Under the pieces are notes generated by a model. It ran no database searches and was not told the DNA's origin. It saw only the letters and a list, made by a program, of their open reading frames with translations. The position numbers were made by a program, and so were the translations under genes. From Tagaea sp. (GTDB lineage Bacteria; Pseudomonadota; Alphaproteobacteria; CACIAM-22H2), in the NCBI GenBank assembly GCA_023653245.1, contig JAMNXK010000160.1:1-5809 (forward strand): a stretch of DNA of 5,809 nt, written 5' to 3'. Shown here one piece after another: positions 1 through 5,366 of the stretch (position 1 is its first letter; every line of letters begins with the position of its first letter).

Positions 1-33
1 AGATCGTCGATGGCGTTCTCTTCGGAACGCGCG

Positions 34-1413
34 TCAAAGCCACGCGGCCGTCGATGTCCCGAACGGCGCCGGCGGCGTCGCGTAGAAGCCCGGCGTCTCG
101 GAAAGCGACAACACCGGCTTGAAGTGTGCGACGCGCCCGAAGGGCGACGCGGCCTCGGTCATCAGCGACGCGATTTCAGCCGCCGGCGGATCGGCTTGCG
201 TGCCCGTGGCGTCGATCGAGCCGAGCCCCGCAAGCCAATGCGCCACTTGCGCGAGCGACACGCGCACGCGCCACGAGCCGCCCTCGCGCGCGCGCCGCAC
301 CAGCGCCAGGATCGTGCCCAAGGCCGCGAGATAGCCGCCGATATAGTCGAGCGCTTGGACCGGCATGTTCTTGGGCGCTTCGAGCGACGAGTTCAGCGCC
401 GCCAGACCCATGGCGTTCTGCACGACCGAATCGAAACCGCGCCGCATCGACCATGGCCCGTCATGGCCATAGGCCGACAGCGTCGTCACGACGATGCCGG
501 GCCGCAACTCGGCGAGCGCCTCGGCGCCGAAGCCGCGTCGGGCGAGCGCGTCGGGCCGGTAGCTTTGCAAGAACACATCCGCGCGCGCGGCGAGATCGCG
601 CAAAGCGTCGGGGCCTTCGGGCCGGTCGAGATCGAGCCAAGCGCAGCGTTTGCCCGGGCCGGTGTCGTAGAGCAGCTCGGTCTGATAGGGGATGTGCGGG
701 GCGGTCAGGTGCAGCACGTCGGCGCCGTGCTCGGCCAGCATGCGCCCCGCCGCCGGCCCCGCGAGCACGCGCGTCAAATCGAGCACGCGCAAACCCGACA
801 AAGGCCGCGCCGCCTCGGGGAAAGGCTCGGGCGGCGCTTCGCCGATTTTTCCGATCTCGAACAAGGGCAGTCGCGCGAGCGCTTGGGCGTGGGGCAGGGC
901 GGCCCACTCGGCGCGCGTGCGCAGGACCGCGCCGATGCCGTCCCCGGCGGCCAGCGCGGTTTCGAACGCCACCGCGTCCAGTCTCGCGACGGCCGCTTCG
1001 AGATCGGCGCGGGCGTCGCCCGCGGCACCCGAAATCCGCAGCGCCGCCGCACGGTGATGCGGATGGTTGGTGTGAAGGAATACGTGGCGGGCGTCGCGCG
1101 TGCGGTAATGGCCGGTGAGCGGATCCCAGATCTTGGCCTTCTTGCCGTCGAGCGTCGCATAGGCCGAAGATTTCAAACTCGCGGCGGCGGCGGGTGGGTT
1201 CACGCGCACCGTCTGGCGACGCCCCGTCCGCAAGCGCCACACATCCGAAACTGCAAGCCCGATAGCACCCAACGCGGCCGACGCCGCCAAGGCGACGCGA
1301 AACGGCGTGGGATAGACCGGATCGCCGCCGGGTCCGAAAACCAGATCGTCGTCGTCGCGCCGCGCGCGATCGCCGGCCGCGAGAATCGAATGTGCCACGC
1401 TCGACGTATCCAT
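34..1413 (-). CDS. Class III (CaiB/BaiF) CoA-transferase, rearranged two-part form
   Basis: This 459-residue protein is predicted to move CoA between a carboxylic acid and an acyl-CoA in the cytoplasm; the substrate cannot be read from sequence. The core of the family starts near residue 205, with LSGLRVLDLTRVLAGP followed by GADVLHL, a GKRCAWLDLDRPEG segment and GHDGPW...GFD. D356 in ALDYIGGYLAALG is the likely catalytic aspartate. The DGxWV-like small domain that usually follows the core instead lies before it (about 85-185: WDPLTGHYRTRDARHVFLHTN, then TRAEWAALP). The C-terminal ASPFGR...LSETP...PPAPFG is the family's usual ending, so the gene looks complete. I chose the ATG at 1413 because AGGCGGA (1420-1426) lies 6 nt upstream and the N-terminus then fits the family. 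An ATG at 1467 (477 aa) is possible. It is divergent from the transporter gene. Family assignment is strong; substrate is unknown. Confidence 0.9.
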   Translation of the reverse strand: MDTSSVAHSILAAGDRARRDDDDLVFGPGGDPVYPTPFRVALAASAALGAIGLAVSDVWRLRTGRRQTVRVNPPAAAASLKSSAYATLDGKKAKIWDPLTGHYRTRDARHVFLHTNHPHHRAAALRISGAAGDARADLEAAVARLDAVAFETALAAGDGIGAVLRTRAEWAALPHAQALARLPLFEIGKIGEAPPEPFPEAARPLSGLRVLDLTRVLAGPAAGRMLAEHGADVLHLTAPHIPYQTELLYDTGPGKRCAWLDLDRPEGPDALRDLAARADVFLQSYRPDALARRGFGAEALAELRPGIVVTTLSAYGHDGPWSMRRGFDSVVQNAMGLAALNSSLEAPKNMPVQALDYIGGYLAALGTILALVRRAREGGSWRVRVSLAQVAHWLAGLGSIDATGTQADPPAAEIASLMTEAASPFGRVAHFKPVLSLSETPGFYATPPAPFGTSTAAWL

Positions 1414-1465
1414 GCGCATTCCGCCTAGGTCGGGATCGGAGGAGTCGAGTATAGACATCCGGGCC
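1414..1465. promoter_or_regulatory. Divergent promoter region between CoA-transferase and transporter
   Basis: These 52 bases separate two divergently transcribed genes and should hold both promoters unless these lie inside the neighbouring reading frame. On the minus strand TATACT (1453-1448) resembles a -10 element; it would start transcription near 1441 and leave a short leader carrying the AGGCGGA ribosome site before the ATG at 1413. On the plus strand the overlapping TATAGA (1450-1455) is a weaker -10 candidate. No convincing -35 box is visible for either, so both calls are tentative. Confidence 0.35.
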
Positions 1466-2383
1466 ATGTCCGCACCCCCCTCGTCCTCCGGTCGCGCCGA
1501 CCGCCCGCTGCTCGGCATCGCCTATATGGCGTTCGGCGTGTTCGTGCTGTCGATCATGGACGCGATCTCCAAATACGCGGTCGGCCAGATGTCCACGGCC
1601 GCGATCATCGCCATCCGTTCGGCGATGGTGCTGTTGCTCCTGGCGCCGTTCGTGATACGCGCGGGCGGCTTGGCCGCGCTGAGGACCCGCCGGCCCTGGG
1701 GCCATTTCATTCGCGGCGTCTTCGCCATTTGCGCGATGTTCAGCTTTTTCGAATCCTTGCGCTTGTTGCCCTTCGCGACCGCGATCGCCATCGGCTTCGC
1801 GGCCCCTTTGTTCATGACCGCGTTCTCGGTGCCGATCCTCAAGGAGAAGGTCGGCGCGCATCGCTGGAGCGCGCTGGCGGTGGGATTCGCGGGCGTGCTG
1901 GTCATCATCGGCCCCGGGATCGCCGACGGCGAGTTCGGCCTGGGGGCGATGCTCGCCTTGTCGGCGGCGATCTTCTACGCGCTGGCGATGACGTGCGTGC
2001 GTTGGCTCGCGTCGACCGAAAGCGATCTGGCCATGATGGTCTTCCAGAACTGCGCGATGCTGACGGCGGGCGCGATCGGATTGCTCTTCGTTTCGGCGGC
2101 GACGCCCGGGCATATGTGGTTCGTGATCCTCGCCATGGCGGCGCTCGTGCTCGCGGGCCAGCGCCTGACCTTCCGCGCTTTCCGCCTGGCGCCGGTGGGC
2201 GCGGTGGCGCCGTTCCACTACACCGAGCTGGTGTGGGCGGCGATCTTCGGCTGGGTCTTCTGGCGCGAGTGGCCCGAGGTCAACGTCTGGTGGGGGGCGG
2301 CGATCGTGGTCGGCGCGGGGCTCTACACGATCTGGCGCGAGCGCGTGCGCGCCGCCGAGCGCGCGGCGGCGGCGGCGGGCTGA
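1466..2383 (+). CDS. EamA/DMT-superfamily transporter, ten predicted membrane helices
   Basis: This 305-residue integral inner-membrane protein belongs to the drug/metabolite transporter superfamily, whose members export or import small metabolites. About ten hydrophobic segments are visible, near residues 15-34, 44-65, 80-97, 101-122, 132-150, 157-178, 189-210, 215-233, 243-267 and 273-291. They form two EamA repeats. The first closes with FMTAFSVPILKEKVG then GFAGVLVIIGPG. The second closes with HYTELVWAAIFGWVFWREWP then GAAIVVGAGLYTIW. The short basic and alanine-rich tail is cytoplasmic by inference. The substrate is unknown; amino acid, riboflavin-like or other metabolite transport are all possible. 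The ATG at 1466 gives a normal DMT N-terminus, but the GGAGGAG at 1438-1444 is 21 nt away, too far for ordinary use. The frame also opens from an ATG at 1412, which has no visible ribosome site. Confidence 0.9.
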   Translation: MSAPPSSSGRADRPLLGIAYMAFGVFVLSIMDAISKYAVGQMSTAAIIAIRSAMVLLLLAPFVIRAGGLAALRTRRPWGHFIRGVFAICAMFSFFESLRLLPFATAIAIGFAAPLFMTAFSVPILKEKVGAHRWSALAVGFAGVLVIIGPGIADGEFGLGAMLALSAAIFYALAMTCVRWLASTESDLAMMVFQNCAMLTAGAIGLLFVSAATPGHMWFVILAMAALVLAGQRLTFRAFRLAPVGAVAPFHYTELVWAAIFGWVFWREWPEVNVWWGAAIVVGAGLYTIWRERVRAAERAAAAAG

Positions 2384-2390
2384 CGGAGAC

Positions 2391-2416
2391 GCCGGCTCCC
2401 CGCGCGGAGAGCCGGC
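2391..2416. terminator. GC-rich hairpin between convergent genes, possible bidirectional terminator
   Basis: GCCGGCTC (2391-2398) and GAGCCGGC (2409-2416) form a perfect 8-bp stem with a 10-base loop. The hairpin begins 7 bases after the transporter stop codon and ends 22 bases before the stop codon of the convergent YHS-domain gene, where a shared terminator is expected. No T-tract follows on either strand, so it is not a classical intrinsic terminator. It may stall polymerase or protect transcript ends, or work together with Rho. Confidence 0.5.
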
Positions 2417-2438
2417 GAACCCCGTTCGGATCGCGCGA

Positions 2439-2966
2439 TCAGAAGCCGAACAATTCGCGCGGCGTCTTGTCCTTGACCTTCTCCCAGTTGTCGACGGCCT
2501 TGGCGGCGTTGCCGGCCGGATCGCGCAAGAACGCGTCCTGCGCCGCCTTGTACGAGAAGACCGCGAGACGGCCGTCGGAGACGCGGAACAGCGCGGGATC
2601 GCCGTCGAGCTTGCGGCCGCCGGCCATGCCTTGCTGGCAGAAGCCGCCATGCAGCGGCGCGTAGCGCGCGGGCGAGGCCTGGAACGTCTTCAGGTTTTCT
2701 TCGGACGAGAAGCGATAGATCGCGCCTTGGTATTCGGCCGAGTAACGCTCGTTGCCGAGCACCGGCCGGCCGACCGTCTGATAGGCGACGGGATCGTGGC
2801 TCTGCAGGGCGACGCGGGCCGAGGTCACGTTGACTTGGGCCGTGGACGTGATGTCGTAGGCGTGCGCGGGTGCCAGCGTGGCGGCCATCAACGGAACGAC
2901 CGTGGCAAGAGCGGCAATGGCAACACGGCTCTTCAAGATTGCAACCGAGTTCGCAAGGCGGGACAT
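2439..2966 (-). CDS. Exported YHS-domain protein
   Basis: This 175-residue protein is predicted to be secreted to the periplasm. It starts with a basic segment (MSRLANSVAILKSR), a hydrophobic core (about 15-31) and a likely signal-peptidase site after AHA (residue 36). The mature part carries a YHS-type domain at roughly 50-115. This includes DPVAY (58-62), GRPVLGN, a YQGAIYRFSSEENLKTF segment, SPARYAP and GGFC with Cys110. YHS domains occur in metal-handling and heavy-metal ATPase proteins. The role of stand-alone exported versions is not established, and metal binding here is inference. The start is well supported: GGAGGAA (2977-2971 on the minus strand) sits just before the ATG. The gene is convergent with the transporter and divergent from the hydroxyacid oxidase, so it is probably transcribed alone. 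Confidence 0.85.
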   Translation of the reverse strand: MSRLANSVAILKSRVAIAALATVVPLMAATLAPAHAYDITSTAQVNVTSARVALQSHDPVAYQTVGRPVLGNERYSAEYQGAIYRFSSEENLKTFQASPARYAPLHGGFCQQGMAGGRKLDGDPALFRVSDGRLAVFSYKAAQDAFLRDPAGNAAKAVDNWEKVKDKTPRELFGF

Positions 2967-2987
2967 TTGGTTCCTCCGGGGTATGGG

Positions 2988-3006
2988 TCTCCGCGCCGGG
3001 CGGAGA
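2988..3006. repeat. Inverted repeat upstream of the YHS-domain gene (7-5-7)
   Basis: TCTCCGC (2988-2994) and GCGGAGA (3000-3006) are perfect inverted arms around a 5-base centre. The element lies 21 bases upstream of the YHS-domain start and about 10 bases from its ribosome site. In the transcript it could be a leader hairpin; in DNA it could be a protein-binding site. No function is shown by the sequence. Confidence 0.5.
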
Positions 3007-3008
3007 GC

Positions 3009-3029
3009 GGATCGGCGTCGTGCCGATCC
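3009..3029. repeat. Inverted repeat upstream of the YHS-domain gene (8-5-8)
   Basis: GGATCGGC (3009-3016) and GCCGATCC (3022-3029) are perfect inverted arms around GTCGT. It begins only two bases after the neighbouring 7-5-7 repeat. The spacing and symmetry are compatible with an operator for a dimeric regulator, or with a second leader hairpin of the minus-strand transcript. Confidence 0.5.
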
Positions 3030-3070
3030 ATGCCTTGAAGTTCGTTGGGACCTCGACGGCAGTTACGGCC

Positions 3071-3085
3071 CGGAAAACAATTCCG
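3071..3085. repeat. AT-richer inverted repeat in the divergent intergenic region (5-5-5)
   Basis: CGGAA (3071-3075) and TTCCG (3081-3085) flank AACAA. The flanking GCC and GGC could extend the stem if one C is bulged. This A-rich patch stands out in otherwise GC-rich DNA about 85 bases upstream of the oxidase start, so an operator or upstream promoter element is possible. The arms are short and could arise by chance. Confidence 0.35.
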
Positions 3086-3089
3086 CGGC

Positions 3090-3108
3090 GCGCGCACCCC
3101 GTGCGCGC
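3090..3108. repeat. Inverted repeat upstream of the hydroxyacid oxidase (8-3-8)
   Basis: GCGCGCAC (3090-3097) and GTGCGCGC (3101-3108) are perfect inverted arms around CCC. The element lies 62 bases upstream of the oxidase ATG. It could be a regulator site or, if transcription starts further upstream, a leader hairpin. Alternating GC runs make chance symmetry more likely here than in mixed sequence. Confidence 0.45.
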
Positions 3109-3119
3109 CGGGGCGGCGG

Positions 3120-3148
3120 TTGCCGAACCCGCGCCGAAGCCCTAGTTT
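3120..3148 (+). promoter_or_regulatory. Possible sigma-70-type promoter of the hydroxyacid oxidase
   Basis: TTGCCG (3120-3125) and TAGTTT (3143-3148) are separated by exactly 17 bases, matching the -35/-10 consensus at 4 of 6 and 3 of 6 positions. A start near 3155 would give a leader of about 15 bases, just including the GGAGGAG ribosome site (3159-3165). The match is weak and is a suggestion only. Confidence 0.3.
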
Positions 3149-3170
3149 CGTCGCCGACGGAGGAGTCCCC

Positions 3171-4577
3171 ATGGCCAGCGCCGCCGAAATCCGAGCGACA
3201 GAGCCGACCGCCCGCGCCGCGGCGATCGCCGAAATCCGCGAAATCCTCGGCGAGCGCTTATCGACCGCGCCGGCGGTGCGCGACCAGCACGGCAAGGGCG
3301 AGGCCTATCACGTGCCCGCCCCGCCCGACGCGGTCGCCTTCGCCGAAACGGCCGAGGAAGTCGCCCGCATCGTGCGCGTTTGTGCGCGCCATCGCATTCC
3401 CGTGATTCCCTTCGGCGCGGGCACGGCGCTCGAAGGCCACACGGCGGCCTTGCGCGGCGGTATCTGCATCGATCTTTCGCGCATGAACAAGGTGATCGAA
3501 GTCAACGCGGCCGATCTGGACGTGCGCGTGCAGCCCGGCGTCACGCGCAAGCAGCTCAACGAGTATCTGCGCGACACCGGCCTGTTCTTCCCCATCGATC
3601 CGGGGGCGGACGCCTCGATCGGCGGCATGACGGCCACGCGCGCCTCGGGCACCAACGCCGTGCGCTACGGCACGATGCGCGAGAACGTCGTGGCGCTGGA
3701 GGTCGTCACCGCCGACGGGCGGATCGTGCGCACCGCGCGCCGCGCGCGCAAATCCTCGGCCGGCTACGACCTCACGCGGCTGTTCGTCGGCTCGGAAGGC
3801 ACGCTCGGCGTGATCACCGAGGTGACGCTCAAGGTCTACGGCATTCCCGAGGCGACCAGCTCAGCGATGTGCGCCTTCCCCACGGTGAAGGCCGCGGTCG
3901 ATACCTGCATCGCCACCATCCAGGCCGGCATCCCGATCGCGCGCATCGAACTCGCCGACACGCTGCAGATGGAGGCGATCGCCAAGTACTCCAAGATCAA
4001 CGTGCCCGCGGCACCCACGCTGTGGCTCGAGTTCCACGGCACCGAGGCGGGGGTGAAGGAGCAGGCGGAGTTCGTCCAGGCGCTCGCGGCCGAAAACGGC
4101 GGCGAGGATTTCCGCTGGGCGAGCGATCCGGCCGAGCGCAAGAAGATCTGGCAGGCGCGCCACGACGCCGCCTACGCGTGCAAGGCGTTGCGTCAGGGCT
4201 GCTCGATCTGGGCGACCGACGTGTGCGTGCCGATTTCGCGCCTGGCCGATTGCATCGTCGAAACCCAGAAGGATCTCGAAGGCTCGTTCCTGCCCGCGCC
4301 CATCGTCGGGCATGTCGGCGACGGGAATTTCCATCTGTGCTTCGTGCTCGACATGAACGATCCCAAGGAGGTCGCCGAGGCCAACCGCCTCAACGACCGC
4401 CTGATCGCGCGTGCGCTGGCCATGGAGGGCACCTGCACGGGCGAGCACGGGATCGGCTACGGCAAGATCGATTTCCTCACCGCCGAGCACGGCGAGGCCG
4501 TGTCGCTGATGCGCATGATCAAGAAGTCGCTCGACCCCGACGACATCATGAACCCGGGGAAGATCCTCAGGGTGTAG
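3171..4577 (+). CDS. FAD-linked oxidase, D-lactate dehydrogenase (cytochrome) type
   Basis: This 468-residue flavoprotein is predicted to oxidise a D-2-hydroxyacid, most likely D-lactate to pyruvate, passing electrons to cytochrome c or the quinone pool. An FAD-binding type-4 (PCMH) domain spans about 48-187, with the FAD-binding loop PFGAGTALEGH (80-90), IDPGADASIGGM and SGTNAVRYGTMRENV. The FAD-oxidase C-terminal domain follows (about 224-466), with the metal-site motif GHVGDGNFH (380-388; His381 and His388), CTGEHGIG (422-429) and the typical ending NPGKIL. Length is normal for the family. The ATG at 3171 is well supported by GGAGGAG at 3159-3165, five bases upstream; a longer open frame from 3045 lacks such a site and adds a non-conserved arginine-rich stretch. 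There is no signal peptide. Alternatives are glycolate oxidase subunit GlcD (no GlcE/GlcF partners nearby) or D-2-hydroxyglutarate dehydrogenase. Confidence 0.9.
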   Translation: MASAAEIRATEPTARAAAIAEIREILGERLSTAPAVRDQHGKGEAYHVPAPPDAVAFAETAEEVARIVRVCARHRIPVIPFGAGTALEGHTAALRGGICIDLSRMNKVIEVNAADLDVRVQPGVTRKQLNEYLRDTGLFFPIDPGADASIGGMTATRASGTNAVRYGTMRENVVALEVVTADGRIVRTARRARKSSAGYDLTRLFVGSEGTLGVITEVTLKVYGIPEATSSAMCAFPTVKAAVDTCIATIQAGIPIARIELADTLQMEAIAKYSKINVPAAPTLWLEFHGTEAGVKEQAEFVQALAAENGGEDFRWASDPAERKKIWQARHDAAYACKALRQGCSIWATDVCVPISRLADCIVETQKDLEGSFLPAPIVGHVGDGNFHLCFVLDMNDPKEVAEANRLNDRLIARALAMEGTCTGEHGIGYGKIDFLTAEHGEAVSLMRMIKKSLDPDDIMNPGKILRV

Positions 4578-5366
4578 TCACCGCCGCCACAGCACCGGGA
4601 ACAGGTCGCCGCGTTCGGACAAGGGTGCGCCGTCGGCGAGGTTGGCTTTGCGCAGACGGCGGAACGTGCTCGTGCCCGTCCGCCAGCGCGCGTCCTCGCC
4701 CGCGAAGCGCAGCGCCACGGTGCGGCGCGGCCGGCCGGTCGCGTTTCCGCCCGCGCCATGCACCAGATGCGCATGGAACACGACCGCGTCGCCCGGTTCG
4801 AGATCGAACGATACGAGCGTGGCGGGATCGGGCGCATCCAGTTCGGGCAAGGCCGAAGCCACGTAGCGCTCCGCACGCTCGGCCCCGGCGCGGAAGGGCG
4901 CGGGCCGGAACGCGGTCCCGCGATGCGAGCCGCGCATGTAGGAAACGGCACCGCTCGCCCGATCGATGGGATCGAGGGCGAGATAGACGGTGCACAGCAT
5001 GTCGCCGGTCAGCGGCCAATAGGGCCCATCTTGATGCCATGGCGTTTCGCGCGGCGTGAACGGCGCTTTGGCGAAGATCTGATCGTAGAGCAGGCGGATT
5101 TCCGTGGCACCCATCGCGTCGCCCGCGAGCGACGCGCACCGCGTGTCGACGAACGCGGCGCGGAAATCGGGATCGCGGCGATGCATGAACATGTCGCCGA
5201 AGAAGCGGCCCGGCTCGCCGGGCGCGTTGAATTCCATGGCGTCGTTCGAGGGCGTCGCCATCGCGCGATCGACCGCCGCGCGCAATCGCGCGATCCAGGT
5301 TTCGTCGAGCGCGCCGCGCACGCGCGCCACGCCGTCGCGCGCGTAGGCTTCGGCGAGTTCGCTCAC
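4578..5366 (-). CDS. Phytanoyl-CoA dioxygenase (PhyH)-family oxygenase
   Basis: This 262-residue protein is predicted to be a cytoplasmic Fe(II)/2-oxoglutarate-dependent oxygenase that hydroxylates an unidentified organic substrate. The iron ligands are visible: His111 and Asp113 in TPWHQDGPYW, and His203 in HLVHGAGGN. Arg214/Arg215 in GRPRRTVALRF are candidates for binding 2-oxoglutarate. The N-terminal AYARDGVARVRGALDE and central GAVSYMRGSHRGT also fit the family. The start is a GTG at 5366 whose bases overlap the TGA of the upstream TetR gene (GTGA). A weak GAAGG lies 12 bases upstream, so translation probably depends on coupling. Ectoine hydroxylase is unlikely because its characteristic signature is not apparent. 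The stop codon directly abuts that of the convergent oxidase. The family is clear; the substrate is unknown. Confidence 0.9.
   Translation of the reverse strand: MSELAEAYARDGVARVRGALDETWIARLRAAVDRAMATPSNDAMEFNAPGEPGRFFGDMFMHRRDPDFRAAFVDTRCASLAGDAMGATEIRLLYDQIFAKAPFTPRETPWHQDGPYWPLTGDMLCTVYLALDPIDRASGAVSYMRGSHRGTAFRPAPFRAGAERAERYVASALPELDAPDPATLVSFDLEPGDAVVFHAHLVHGAGGNATGRPRRTVALRFAGEDARWRTGTSTFRRLRKANLADGAPLSERGDLFPVLWRR

Noticed and set aside
1..33. Possible start of another gene left of the CoA-transferase
   Set aside because: Several frames are open, but no start codon with a ribosome site is visible and the stretch is too short to judge.
34..60. Possible frameshift truncating the CoA-transferase C-terminus
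   Set aside because: An alternative frame continues to the edge, but the ending LSETP...PAPFGTSTAAWL fits where this family normally stops, so the gene looks intact.
10..1428. A 472-codon open frame on the plus strand opposite the CoA-transferase
   Set aside because: Its translation is arginine-rich and of low complexity with no recognisable family. It is the GC-driven antisense shadow of a gene with clear motifs.
2363..2380. GGC/GCG triplet run at the end of the transporter gene
   Set aside because: It encodes a short alanine tail (ERAAAAAG). Simple slippage-type repeat; no sign of a functional element.
461..2650. A 729-codon open frame on the minus strand across the transporter and neighbours
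   Set aside because: It spans three real genes and both intergenic regions, and encodes mainly Arg, Ala, His and Gly runs. Long stop-free frames are expected in such GC-rich DNA.
3183..3238. Direct repeat GCCGAAATCCG at 3183-3193 and 3228-3238
   Set aside because: Both copies encode AEIR in the first helix of the oxidase, in frame and 15 codons apart. Coding for similar helical residues explains it.
3380..5059. A 559-codon plus-strand frame overlapping the oxidase and the dioxygenase
   Set aside because: It is arginine-rich and runs through two well-supported genes in other frames; no family features.
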